A stretch of DNA of 64,000 nt from Erpobdella octoculata. Its lineage: Eukaryota > Annelida > Clitellata > Hirudinida > Erpobdellidae. A model generated the notes under the pieces. It was not told the DNA's origin. It made no database searches and saw only the letters and a program-made list of their open reading frames with translations. This document shows positions 24,201 through 40,247 of this stretch, piece by piece. The stretch lies in assembly GCA_963978895.1 (NCBI GenBank), contig OZ022242.1:20562629-20626628 (forward strand), read 5' to 3'. Both the position numbers and the translations under genes were made by a program. Positions within the stretch are counted from its first letter, which is position 1. Each line of letters starts with the position of its first letter.

Positions 24201-26253
24201 ACAAACCCTTCAAATTACCAGCACTGTAGACTGCTATGCTCGGGCTCCCCAATGTGGATCTATTGCATTCTATTCATTTTCAAACATATCTCAAGAATAT
24301 TTTGAAACAGTTTGTCTTGTAAATTTTAAAAATAACCCAGCAAAACTAAAACTGCAGTCCTGAAATTTGCAGTCATTTAAAGTCAATAAAGCATCTCAGA
24401 TTTAAAAATAGCACATATATATGGAAACATGATCATAACCGAGCTAAATTTGTTAATGTTTTGTTTTTCTCTTTGCAATGAATGTAATAATACAATGACA
24501 GAAGAATAATTATTGTTGTCCAGTTCATATCATCTGTCAAAGCAAAAATAAGCAGTGTGACTGTTATAGCAATGAAGACTAACAATAAGCATAATTTTTA
24601 TCTGCTTTGTCAATTGAATTGTAAGTATAACATTAACTTAAGGCAGCTGTTTTCAACCTGCATGTCGCGACCCCAACAGGGGTCCCTTGACGATTTTATA
24701 GGGGTCTCCTAAAACTTTCAGAAATTTAATTGTTTAAAAAAACAAGCAGCTTTTTAAACTTGAAACTTACCTGCATTGCTGAAATAACAATGTACAATAG
24801 TACTAGTCTATGTCTTCCCACAACATACCTTTGTGAAACAGGCATTTCAAGCTTATTAGTTATCAAGTTTAAATGCAGGAGTAGACTTAATGCAGGAAAT
24901 GACTTGTGTTTTGCTCATTGAATATGTTTCATGTATTTACACTTGTATTGACTGGGTAACAACATTTGCAGTTGAGAGTATATAAACTGCAAACATGTAG
25001 TCTTGTATGTCACCCATGTGATTAAGTGCTTTCAACACTTTCAAGATATGCTTATTATTGCTTATGCTGCCTGACAACTGAAAGTATCTGAATGAAATAA
25101 ACTGGAACATCCCTGCCAAAGTCTATGCACATGAACATTATAATATTGTCTTCTTTTTGTCTGATGGTGACATTCAAATTGCATTGGTCTTGTTAGTTAC
25201 TTTCAATTATTTACTTTACTTTTTTTTAATGACTATGTAGTAACCATTAATTAATAGAGTCTAAAATCAAACGCTAAAATGTAATTTTGCAAGCTAAGGC
25301 AAATGTACATCATCTAATGAAATAAACAGGACAATACCCACGCAAATGCAGATCGTCAAAAAGTTATACAAGTCACATTCGTTACTTATATAAAATATTT
25401 TGACAAATGGGGACTGCTAACAGCAGTTAGATACTATATATAAAAACATGCAATGAACCCAAGATTGAGCTTCTACTGTCTTTTTAACTTAATTTTAGTA
25501 ATAAAACAAGTTAATATAAGCGTTGTAACAATATATTGAAATACATTCTTTCTAAGAACGAACAATTTCATTTGAAAAAATGTAATAATTGAAACAAAAT
25601 TTCTATTTGTTATTCTCAGTCGTCTCTTTAAATTTATATCAGATTTTAATTATCACATTCCAATGATTTTACCATCAGTCAGCCTGTTTTCAGAGTTGTT
25701 GCTGATAACACTGACGACACTGGCACAATCATCCATGTATTCATCCTCTCCGACATCACCCATCTTGTTCAGCTGACTTCTCACCCGATCTGTTAATTAG
25801 TTTTTAACATTTATTTTCAGTTTTCAGATAATTGTTGTAATTGTTAATAATTTGTTACCCTTCTATTAAAATTTAATAGAAGGGCAACAAACTATTAACA
25901 ATTACAAAAATTATTAACAATTATCTGAATACTAAAAATAAATGCTAAAAACTAAACTTTATTAGTAACCAAATTAAAGAGAACACATTTTTTAAGTTCA
26001 CTGAAACTGAAACCGTTTCAAGTGAAACGGTAGACCGGTAGGACAGGATAAAATAACAAACCTTTCTCCTAAACCTCAATTGAATTTTCCAGTCATTTAT
26101 AATTTAAAATAAATAACAAAATAACGCCGCTTACACACTTTACTGCTTGCTTTCAAATTTTATTTTAACTTTCAACAACAAAATAAGCACGAGGCATTGA
26201 CACTACCAGCCAACAAGACGACTCAGCTCACCTTTCCGTCTCGTTTTCGGCAT
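15207..26253 (-). CDS. Interferon-related developmental regulator (IFRD1/IFRD2) orthologue
   Basis: Eleven complement exons: 26232-26253, 25673-25789, 24054-24141, 23845-23925, 23144-23345, 22752-22987, 21341-21455, 20094-20252, 16766-16867, 15469-15561, 15207-15287. Every junction keeps phase, giving 432 codons including stop (431 aa, close to vertebrate IFRD length). It starts MPKTRRKD and has an acidic N-terminus (GDVGEDEYMDDCASVVSV). The HEAT-like IFRD repeat region follows, with FITERRVTLCDGLERCIKKG, TAGETVALMFELA and RAKKDKKVQRSKFRDIYRMV. The IFRD C-terminal part has SIDSWVSKVRYDSICKILGS and ends FNYKAGFKSRTQSRTKQRSN plus a short tail. IFRD proteins are transcriptional co-regulators and have been linked to ribosome binding. 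Introns hold SINE, hAT, Helitron-like and 9-bp-duplication elements. Confidence 0.95.
15987..16716 (-). mobile_element. Helitron-like element in IFRD intron, with local host-sequence copies
   Basis: On the complement it begins TCTATATGTATAAAAATCTC with CGTGTCATAGTGTTTGAC. It ends with the hairpin-like CCCGGGCAACGCCGGGCACC, then CCGCTAG (15987-15990), all Helitron-style. The same 5' segment recurs at 41921-42125 (+) and 42937-43965 (-). Inside lies an inverted copy (16281-16380) of the IFRD terminal exon and a direct copy (16409-16454) of sequence at 16905-16950. Confidence 0.65.
17021..17200. repeat. Dispersed repeat, uninterrupted copy
   Basis: Counterpart of 12601-12985 without the MITE. 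It contains TTTTTCGATTGTAGCGCCAC and CAATTGCATAATAACTTTTA. Confidence 0.8.
17530..17955 (-). mobile_element. Helitron-like non-autonomous element in IFRD intron
   Basis: On the complement it starts near TACTATCTGTTTGTTTGTC and contains the purine-rich GGGAGCGGGAGAGCAACCG-type tract. It ends CCCCAGGTTACCCCACTAG, a degenerate form of the 3' terminus seen at 44820 and 55238. Confidence 0.6.
18106..19347 (+). pseudogene. Unrecognised ORF interrupted by an 807-bp insertion
   Basis: A reading frame (18106-18204) resumes in phase at 19021-19347 if the insertion and one target duplication are removed. The second part contains KDHIRYEYDLIATEAKYHNI followed by CYTNFL, with a Cys/His pattern. I recall similar DLVAAEAKYH-type segments in uncharacterised, probably transposon-derived invertebrate proteins, but cannot name the family. 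It lies in an IFRD intron on the opposite strand, and the frame decays after 19347. Confidence 0.5.
18205..19011. mobile_element. Element with 9-bp target duplication and terminal ACTGATCCC arrays
   Basis: TCTTTAGGA occurs at 18196-18204 and again at 19012-19020. The ends are GGGATCATCGCAACTGATCC and, in reverse complement, GGGTTAGTGCCTACTGATCC. Next to each end is an array of about 6-9 near-repeats of (A)ACTGATCCC plus a 4-5 base linker (18215-18350 on +, 18908-19000 inverted). The middle holds a (TATG)n array (18435-18503) and no transposase. 9-bp duplications and long repeat-bearing inverted ends suggest a Mutator-like element, but this is inference. Confidence 0.85.
20719..20763. repeat. 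Perfect 21-bp inverted repeat with 3-base loop
   Basis: Arm 20719-20739 contains TTAGCACACCTCATCCAA. It is followed by GTT and the exact reverse complement at 20743-20763. Located in an IFRD intron. Confidence 0.9.
21106..21336. repeat. Tandem CATACATATCAACTACTAC units and (CA)n array beside an IFRD donor
   Basis: Two or three copies of an approximately 45-base unit (CATCTCTGCAACATACATAT and ACATCC) are followed by (CA)n from about 21230 to 21327. The array lies directly downstream, in transcript sense, of the exon 21341-21455 donor; the intron begins GTAGTAGTAGTTGATG and then (TG)n. Confidence 0.85.
24645..24925 (+). mobile_element. Decayed hAT (ZBED5/FAM200-like) 3' fragment
   Basis: 24810-24920 encodes LPTTYLCETGISSLLVIKFK and CRSRLNAGNDLCFA, the conserved C-terminal dimerisation region of FAM200/ZBED5-type hAT proteins. 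TGTCGCGACCCCAACAGGGG at 24662-24682 resembles a hAT end. It lies within an IFRD intron; 24926-25660 shows nothing recognisable. Confidence 0.65.
25799..25953. repeat. Long near-perfect inverted repeat abutting an IFRD 3' splice site
   Basis: The left arm starts at 25799 and runs to about 25871 (begins AGTTTTTAACATTTATTTTC). The reverse complement follows with almost no loop and ends at about 25953. The arms differ by a few substitutions and one indel of about 9 bases. The exon 25673-25789 acceptor (25790-25791) is within 10 bases of the arm, so the polypyrimidine and branch region of that intron probably falls in the hairpin. Confidence 0.85.
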
Positions 26254-26734
26254 ATTTCCTAGCAAAAATTTCCCAGTAATATCCTAAATGATTATTTTGT
26301 CATAAAATACTAAAACTTTGAAGATAAATTGACAATTTACACTCGAATTTTGATAAAATATCTTCCGACCCTTCCCACATGTTACGCTAGTAGTGAAGTA
26401 GTGACGGCCAAATACGAATAAAATATACCATAACATCATATTCGAAGATTTTATTTATTTTTATTAGTTTATTTTAGTTTTGAACGGTAACTTATTTTAA
26501 AATAATTTTATAAGCTGCTAATATTTTCAAATATACGAGCACTTGTCATTAGAGTCTAGCTCTATTCTCTAGTGCAGGGGTCTCAAACAAAGTTAAAAGT
26601 ACAATATTATAATGTAGGAGTGGAATGGGCATGTGAGAACATTTTTAAATTATTAGCATTGTTTAGAGTGGTTCAGAAGACTGAAAAGCCTGTATGAGAA
26701 CCAGTACACGAATTAGAGGCATTTGTTTATGGTG

Positions 26735-26845
26735 CTTGCCTCCCCCACACCCCCTACGCTGGTGACGCCGGTTAGGTTTGAACCGCCGTTTTTTAAGCCA
26801 CCAGACGAACGCTTTACCGCAATGCCACCACCGCAAAACCTATTT
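26735..26845 (-). mobile_element. tRNA-derived SINE fragment
   Basis: The complement contains a box A-like TTGCGGTAAAGCGTTCG and a box B GGTTCAAACC (26775-26784) at tRNA-like spacing. There is no good tRNA fold, so this is a SINE head rather than a tRNA gene. Confidence 0.55.
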
Positions 26846-26894
26846 TATGGAAAGCTCAGCTCTCTCGAAAAAACCTCTGTCATTTTCCAGCATG

Positions 26895-27254
26895 CCAATC
26901 ACTCGTAGATGTGGACATGCCATTCAATGATGAAGGCTCTGGCTATATTAAGGCTATTGAAAAACTAGAAGAAAAATTTGATCTCAGATTTTCAGATTTT
27001 TAGACTCACAGAGCCACTTTTAAAATTTTTACTGACCCCTTCTCTTTCGATGTCTAAGATGCCCCTCCTGTGTGGCAGATTATGGAACTCATCGACCTGC
27101 AATGCAACTCTCATTTGAAAGCTAAGTTAAGGAAAATAAATGGGAGAACAAAAAAACTTCCACAATTTTTGAGAGAGTTGCCCCACATTTTCTCTGAGCT
27201 ATCCAGAATGTTCAGCCGGACCATGTGCTTTTTTGGAAACACATTCATATATAT
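26895..27254 (+). mobile_element. hAT (FAM200/GTF2IRD2-like) transposase fragment
   Basis: Pieces in shifting frames encode IKAIEKLEEKFDLRFSDF, then MELIDLQCNSHLKAKL and a degenerate C-terminal part. ELIDLQC is a hallmark of this hAT-derived family and also appears (EIIDLQCSPNLKA) at 51646-51870. An upstream CAGGGGTCTCAAAC at 26575 resembles a hAT end. The Penelope-like element begins within TATATAT at its right side. Confidence 0.7.
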
Positions 27255-32011
<4,757 letters not shown>

Positions 32012-32014
32012 TAT

Positions 32015-32882
<868 letters not shown>

Positions 32883-33404
32883 CGTCTGGTATGAAGGGTG
32901 CCGGTTGAACAATCGGCTTTCGGGACATCACGCTAAAAGATAAAAAAGCGAAAGACATACAGCAGCAAAATGGGCAATGTATTTACCTGTATGCCCAATG
33001 TTTGCTACATTTCAAATACGGACATGGTTTTTAGCAATAGCATAACACTAACCGACCGAACACAGTAGCACTCAGAGATGTTGCGAATACTTATGGTGCG
33101 AGTATCATTGTTTTTTTTTCATTGTTTATGAGTTTATTGAGTACGAGTACGATTACCATGATATCTAGTACGAATTAATAAACTTCCCCTCATCCAATCG
33201 AACTGAAATTTTAATTATAGGCTTGCTTTTTATGACAATACATTCTATTAAAGTTTGCAGAATTTGTAAAAAAATGTGTAATTAAAAATAATAATAATTT
33301 TTGTTTTACAACAAAAACAAATCAAATACAATTATATAAATGTTTACATAAATAAATTCCAAAAAAAAATTCGTTCTAAAAGAAGCACTTTGCAACCAGG
33401 CGAC

Positions 33405-33560
33405 AAAATGGCGATCGTCAAAATGGCGATCACAAAATGGTGAATTTCAAAATAGCGACTGCATCAAAATAGCTATCGTCAAAATAGCGACAGTTTCAAA
33501 AAGGCGATCAACAAAAAGCGATCACTATAATTTTAGGCTATAAAATTAACATTTTTATTA
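33405..33560. repeat. Tandem CAAAATGGCGATC-type units, repeated beyond the Helitron pair
   Basis: Imperfect 15-20 base units. Part of it (33487-33550, with AAAAAGCGATCACTATAATT) recurs almost identically at 36614-36677. The Helitron-like pair is thus bracketed by about 63-base direct repeats. Confidence 0.8.
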
Positions 33561-33567
33561 CAAATTA

Positions 33568-35119
33568 TCTATATATATAAAAGAACATGTCCTGACTGAC
33601 AGATGACTGACTGATAATCAACGCCGAGCTCAAACGCCTCATCCTAGGAACGTGAAATTTGGAACTTATATTACTTTTATAGCGTAAACATCCGCTAAGA
33701 AAGGATTTTTGAAAATTTTGCTCCTGAGGGGAAAAAACTGGAAAACAAACTTTTTTCTAAAATATTTTTCTAAAAATTTGTTCTGAAATTTGGTATATAG
33801 ATTCTTTTTGAAAAATAAAAAAATACGTGTTTCACCATTTTTTGAAAATTCGGTTTCCCGGACCTCAAATGTGGGTGGGAAAATTGGGTTATTTGGTTTT
33901 TAAAGTAGCTTCTACTCAAAAACTGTTACTGCTACAAGAGTAAAAATTAGTATTTAGTTTCTACTCCAAAAATAATGAAACACGTGTTTTAGCATTTTTT
34001 AAAAATTTGGTTTCCAGGACTTCAAATGTGGGGTGGAAAATAGGGCTAATTGTCTTTTATAGTAACTGCTACTCAAAAACAGTAAATACCACAGATGTAA
34101 AAATTATTATTTAGTTTCTTTTCTAAAAATAAAGATATACGTGCTTCACCATTTTTTACAAATTTGGTTTCCCGGACCTCAAATGTGGGTTGGAAAATTG
34201 GGTTATTTGGTTTTTAAAGTAGCTTCTACTCAAAAACTGTTAATGTTACAAAAGTAAAAATTAGTATTTAGTTTCTACTCTAAAAATAATGATATACGGG
34301 TTTCACAATTTATTGAAAGTTTGGTTTCCAGGACTTCAAATGTGGGGTGGAAAATAGGGTTATTTGGTTTTTAAAGTAACTGCTACTCAACAACTGTAAT
34401 TGCCACAGATGTAAAAATTAATACTTAGTATCTACTAAAAAAAAAAGATATACGTGTTTCATCATTTTTTGGGTTATTTGGTTTTTAAAGTAGCTGCTAT
34501 TCAAAAACTGTTAATGCTACAGAAGTAAAAATTAGTATTTAGTTTCTACTCCAAAAATAATGAAATACGTGTTTTAGCATTTTTTGAAAATTTGGTTTCC
34601 AGGACCTCAAATGTGGGGTGGAAATAAGGGTTAATTGATTTCAAAATAACTGCTACTCACAAACTGTAAGTGCTACAAATGTAAAAATTAGTATTTTGAA
34701 GTTTTGTGCCGGTTAAAAGTAGCTAAGTCCAGTTTATCATCGGCCGGGCCAAGCCGTTATTTTAGAGTCTTCACACGGGCCAGGCCAAACCTTAAATCAA
34801 AGTGGGACAGGCCGAGGCTTTTCACTAAGTATATAGATATTTTAGTGATTTTAGGGTCTTCAGTTTGGCCGGGCCAAACCTGAGGTCAAGGTGGGACGGG
34901 CCGAAGGTTTTCCTCAAGTATATAGAACTTCTAGGCCTGTAAAAATGGGCCGGGCCTAATTCAGACGGGCTGTGCCGGGCCAGGAGTTTGGGTTTTTAAA
35001 ACGGGCTCGGCTAATTTGTCGACGGGCCGAGCCGAGACCTAAAAAAATGATTTCTACTATGGATGCACGGTTCAAACTCTCTAATTTCATGCGAGCGAAG
35101 CCGCTACGGGCACTGCTAG
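33568..35119 (+). mobile_element. Helitron-like element 1
   Basis: Begins TCTATATATATAAAAGAACA and ends GAAGCCGCTACGGGCACTG then CTAG, flanked by A and T: the terminal structure of Helitrons, without inverted repeats or target duplication. Its body is mostly an array of about 155-bp units (each with GGACCTCAAATGTGGGGTGG and AGTAACTGCTACTCAAAAAC), then a GC-rich palindromic zone of GGGCCGGGCC-like repeats. It has no Rep/helicase, so it is non-autonomous. Confidence 0.85.
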
Positions 35120-35122
35120 TAA

Positions 35123-36574
35123 TCTATATATATAAAAGAACATGTCCTGACTGACTGATAATCAACGCCGAGCTCAAACGCCTCATCCTAGGAACGTGAA
35201 ATTTGGAACTTATATTACTTTTATTGCGTAAGCATCCGCTAAGAAAGGATTTTTGAAAATTTTGCTCCTGAGGGGAAGAAACTGGAAAACAAACTTTTTT
35301 CTAAAACAATGTATATCTCGAAAACCAAAAATGAGGAGATTTTGAAATTTGGTATATGGATTCTTCTTGAAAAATAAAAAGATACGTGTTTCACCATTTT
35401 TTGAAAATTCGGTTTCCTGGACCTCAAATGTGGGTTGGAAAATTGGGTTTTTTGGTTTTTAAAGTAGCTGCTACTCAAAAACTGTGAATGCTACAGGAGT
35501 AAAAATTAGTATTTAGTTTCTACTCCAAAAATAATGAAATACGTGTTTTAGCATTTTTTGAAAATTTGGTCTCCAGGACTTCAAATGTGGGGTGGAAAAT
35601 AGGGTTATTTGTTTTTTAAAGTAATTGCTACTCAAAAACTGTAAATACCACAGATGTAAAAATTAGTATTTAGTTTCTATTCTAAAAATAAAGATATACG
35701 TGTTTTACCATTTTTTTAAAATTTGGTTTCCAGGACCTCAAATGTGGGGTGAAAAATAAGGTTATTTGGTTTTTAATGTAACTGCTACTCGAAAACTGTA
35801 GATGCTACAGGAGTAAAAATTAGTATTTGGTTTCTACTCCAGAAATAATGATATACGTGATTTACCATTTTTTGAAAATTTGGTTTTCAGGACTTCAAAT
35901 ATGGGGTGGAAAATAGGGTTACTTGGTTTTTAAAGTAACTGCTACTCAAAAACTGTAAATGCTACAAAAGTAAAATTAGTATTTAGTTTCTACTCTAAAA
36001 ATAATGATATACGAGTTTCAACATTTTTTGAAAATTTGGTTTCCAGGACCTCAAATGTGAAGTGGAAAAAGGGTTATTTGATTTTAAAATAACTGCTACT
36101 CAAAAACTGTAAGTGCTACAGATGTGAAAATTAGTATTTTGAGGTTTTGTGCCGGTTAAAAGTAGATGAGTTCAGTTTATCACCGGACGGACGGGCCAAG
36201 CCGTTATTTTAGGGTCTTCATACGGCCCTGCCCAAACCTTAAATCAAGGTTGGACGGGCCAAGATTATTAACCAAGTATATAGACATTTTAGTGTTTTTA
36301 TGATGTTCAGACGGGCCGGGCTAAACCTGAAGTCAAGGTGGGACGGGCCGAAGTTTTTCATCAATTATATAGAACTTCTATGCCTGTAAAAACGGGCCGG
36401 GTCCATAGTAGACGGGCCGTGCCTGGCCAGGAATTTCGGTTTTTGAAACGGGCTGGCCAAGTTGTCGACGGGCCGAGCCGAGACCTAAAAATTGATCCGT
36501 GCAGCACTCTACTATGTATGCACGGTTCAAATTCTCTAATTTCATGCGAGCGAAGCCGCTACGGGCACTGCTAG
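35123..36574 (+). mobile_element. Helitron-like element 2, head-to-tail with element 1
   Basis: Same 5' start TCTATATATATAAAAGAACA and same 3' end to CTAG, three bases after the end of element 1. It has the same 155-bp unit architecture with different unit number and many substitutions, so the two are diverged relatives rather than a fresh duplication. Confidence 0.85.
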
Positions 36575-36718
36575 TTATGCATATTCAAATAATTGATTAT
36601 CAAAAACGGTCTTGCGACAGCTTCAAAAAGGCGATCATCAAAAAGCGATCACTATAATTTTAAGCTATAAAATTAACAAAAAAAGAGTCAAGGGGAATCA
36701 AATATAGAGAAACAAAAT

Positions 36719-36863
<145 letters not shown>

Positions 36864-37028
36864 CATTTTTCTTTTTTGCTCCCGTTTCCTTCCCCGCTTG
36901 CTCTCCCGTTTCCGTTCCCGCTTACTCTCACGTTTCCGTTCCCGCTCATTTTTTCCACTCGTTCATAACTTATTTTAGCCCATAAAACGTAAAATAGATT
37001 TGCTAAAAGTTGCTTGAAGCCTTGAAAC

Positions 37029-39033
37029 TTAGAGGTGTGCGCCGACGTCAAATCGTCGGCGGCGGCGCGCTGACCAACTTTAGGCGGCGGCGCATGTTTT
37101 TTGACGGCGGCGTCGGCGGCGTTTGTGATAATTTTTTTTATTAAACAATAACGACATGAAATAAAAAAAATTAAACGGACGTACTTTGTTAAAAAAAAAT
37201 AAAGTTGACAAGTCAAACTAAATTTATGTTAGTTTGTCAAAAAGTGTGAATTTTCGTGTACAAAAACTATCTTGTCAACGGATAATGGAGTGATGGCACT
37301 GCGCTTGGAATTAATTGTTAAACCCGCAGTTGAAAAAATGCGCTCGGACGGCGCACTTGTAGCTGGAATAGCTAAAATAATTTTGGCAAGCTCTGAAAGT
37401 TCTGGATAAGTTTTATTCTGCGTGTTCCACCAAGCCAGCAGGTCATTTGGAGAAACAGTTAAACATCTATACTGCTGAATGTTGCGTTCTAATGACAACG
37501 TCGCTGAACTTGCAGTAGCCGTTTGAAATAATTTGAGAAATTGGGCCAAATTATCAATCGTTTTCCATTCCTCATTGCTCAACATTTTTATCAAAAAACG
37601 TAAACGACTGAGACACCTTTCAATAAGTTGCTGATTTTTAATAAGGCTGTACAGCATCATGAGTAGACAATTCCATCGGGTAGGGCAATCTTTCTTCAAA
37701 GTTACCATATTCTGATGATTTTTTTCTGAATCTCGTCCCATTACATTTGTTTCTGAATCAATCAAAGCTGGAACATCATCTTTGTTTTCCCCAGAAATCA
37801 TGCTAGACTGTTGGTTATTAACTGTTTCTAGAGTTTCTTCAAGTTCTGAAACAAGTTGCTCATGAGCCATATCAATGGATTCATTCTGAAGCAATGACGT
37901 TTTGTACGTGAAGGTCTTTATGACGTTTTTAACTTTAACGATGAGAGATTGAATAGGAGTGCATTTACCAACTCCATCAACGGTGATGAGATTGTGCAAA
38001 TCGTGTGCTACGCAGCTAAGTTTTTCAGCCGCATTGAGGCGGCACGCCTTGACAACATTGGAGCCTTGATCTGTGACGTAGATAACTTTTTTATGTTCCA
38101 GGCCAAAACAATTAAGAATATTTGTTAACTCAGTAGCAATTTTTTCACTTGTTTTAGCTTCAGTAAACACAGCTGTTCGAAGGACCATGTCTTGTAACGT
38201 AAAATCTGAAAGACAAAAATGTAAGGTTACAGTCATATAACTTCGTTGCCTATAGTTGTCTGTCCATATATCTGTTGTGGCCGACACCGTCATTGGGGAT
38301 CTTAAAAGCAGTTCTTTTATCTTTGCAGCTGTTTCTTCATAGATTGTATTTAATGCATTGCGGGAAAGTGTTGTTCTTGAAGGCATATCACTTTTATCTT
38401 GGATTACAGAATTCTGTTGTAAAAATCTGATAAAACCCGGATTTTCAACTATTTTATTTTTTTATTTTTTAATTCATTTTTCTTTCACAACGCCTTTTCC
38501 AAGACTTAAGTCTTGCTCGAAGGCGAGAAAGGGCATTTGCAGAGGCAGCCATTTATAGGCGCCTACCCTTGTTGAAAGGTTGTAGATCTTGGCAACACAT
38601 TAGCGCAAGTTGACGCGCAAACAACCATTTTATGGTTTTTTTCAGTAATACCTTTGCTTGTGTTTGGAGTAGGTGATGCTGCAAATATAGTTATTAATTT
38701 CGTAAGCCTACGCATTTCGGAGCTAAGCATCTCCATTATCAATCAACGCTCAAAACTAAATAAACAAATGAACCGAAAAGCTAATATTCACGAAACAACA
38801 TATAAATGAATTGAAAAATTACTAAAACTTTGGATATTTTCTTTTTTAAAACAGAGAGATACATATATGATTATTTGCAACAATGATTATGAAAAAAAAA
38901 CTTAAAAAACCGTCGGCGGCGTGCCGCGAAAATCTCGGCGGCGGCGGCGGCGCGCCGATCCCGAAATTTCGGCTGCGGCGGCGAGAAGAAAATGTCGGCG
39001 GCGGCGGCGCAGTTCGGCCGGCGCACACCTCTA
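37029..39033 (-). mobile_element. Internally reduced hAT transposon with CGG-rich inverted ends
   Basis: The ends are TTAGAGGTGTGCGCCG and, in reverse complement, TAGAGGTGTGCGCCGG. Both continue into unusual CGGCGGCGG-rich subterminal sequence in an otherwise AT-rich region. The flanks CTTGAAAC (37021-37028) and CTTCAAAC (39034-39041) are 8-bp target duplications differing at one base. It carries the 385-codon transposase frame 37229-38386 on the complement. Confidence 0.85.
37229..38386 (-). CDS. hAT transposase, N-terminally shortened
   Basis: 385-codon open frame on the complement. It contains SATTDIWTDNYRQRSYMTVT (first acidic catalytic block), VIYVTDQGSNVVKAC (second), LSCVAHDLHNLI and CPTRWNCLLMMLY. 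The C-terminal dimerisation region is DLLAWWNTQNKTYPELSELA with SAPSERIFSTAGLTINSKRS. The BED zinc finger is absent upstream, and the segment between CPTRWN and the C-terminal region is shorter than usual, so activity is doubtful despite the open frame. BED-type hAT transposases act by cut and paste. Confidence 0.9.
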   Translation of the reverse strand: MPSRTTLSRNALNTIYEETAAKIKELLLRSPMTVSATTDIWTDNYRQRSYMTVTLHFCLSDFTLQDMVLRTAVFTEAKTSEKIATELTNILNCFGLEHKKVIYVTDQGSNVVKACRLNAAEKLSCVAHDLHNLITVDGVGKCTPIQSLIVKVKNVIKTFTYKTSLLQNESIDMAHEQLVSELEETLETVNNQQSSMISGENKDDVPALIDSETNVMGRDSEKNHQNMVTLKKDCPTRWNCLLMMLYSLIKNQQLIERCLSRLRFLIKMLSNEEWKTIDNLAQFLKLFQTATASSATLSLERNIQQYRCLTVSPNDLLAWWNTQNKTYPELSELAKIILAIPATSAPSERIFSTAGLTINSKRSAITPLSVDKIVFVHENSHFLTN

Positions 39034-39607
39034 CTTCAAACGTTGTTACGTAAACAAAATTTGAATTTTATTACGCAATTACCTTCGATGGTCGTACATA
39101 GGAACTTTTGGCCTGGAAAGTTAAAAAGGGGCAAAAGTTAAGAAGGTTTGGACTCCTTCTCCGATCCCCCGGCTCAGGGGGCCAAAAAACCTTCCGGGCC
39201 AAAAATGCCTATACATGATCATTGCATAAGTTTTCGAAGCACTGTTTACAATTGCGTAACAGGCATTACTTGCTAAAGGACTTCTTAACAAGGATATATC
39301 AAGATATCCTTGCTTCTTAATATTAGAAGTCCATGACTTGCTTCCCAGTCTTGCATAATGTGACCTATTGCGCGTTATTACAAATTATTAAGAGATAGAT
39401 GGGGCGGGAAAGCGACCGGAATCGGGAAAGTGTTGTATTGTCGTAGCGTTGGTCGTTTTAATGAAAGTTGTATCGCTGGTATGTTTTTGGAATTCTATGT
39501 CTTTAGTTTTATATTTGAATGGTTTTATTAGTGTTTCTCTATCTTTATATATTTGGTTTTCGTCTAATAATCTATACATAGATTTTCCTTACTTTATTAT
39601 AGGGGTT

Positions 39608-39936
<329 letters not shown>

Positions 39937-39983
39937 CGATTTGGTGATATCGTAACATTGGTGATCAGAAGTGGGATACAAGA

Positions 39984-40247
39984 ATGGTTTTGAAAGCATT
40001 GGATGAGCTCTTGATACTCGAGTTGAGGCGGGAACTTAGAAAACGAGAGCTCAGTAATAAAGGAAGAAAGTCTGAGCTCGTGGACCGCCTCCGGACGTCA
40101 TTGGAGAACAATGGGTTTGATCCGGAAGAGTATGAGTTCGAAGCAGAAAATGAATTGTTGAGGGCGCTGAATAAAATGGCGGAGGAAAACAGAGCAGCAC
40201 AGCAAGAAACGAAGAAATTTCTTGAACAAAAAAGACGGTCAAGATGA
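39984..40247 (+). CDS. SAP-domain gag-like protein of LTR element
   Basis: 87-codon frame directly after the primer-binding-site-like sequence. [20 protein letters not shown] then [20 protein letters not shown] fits the SAP helix-extended-helix DNA-binding motif, as in the related frame at 50238-50738. A coiled tail follows and the frame ends at 40247. The overlapping frame 40222-40944 may continue it by frameshift. Confidence 0.7.
   Translation: MVLKALDELLILELRRELRKRELSNKGRKSELVDRLRTSLENNGFDPEEYEFEAENELLRALNKMAEENRAAQQETKKFLEQKRRSR

Larger units (their letters stand above)
36865..39200 (-). mobile_element. Helitron-like repeat split by a hAT insertion
   Basis: 36865-37028 and 39034-39200 together match, in reverse complement, the unit at about 1925-2210 (shared CTCCCGTTTCCGTTCCCGC-type tract, ATAAAACGTAAAATAGATTT and TGGTCGTACATAGG). 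37029-39033 is inserted between them. Confidence 0.75.

Noticed and set aside
24937..25119. 60-codon complement frame in an IFRD intron
   Set aside because: No recognisable motif, and it neighbours a decayed hAT; probably chance.
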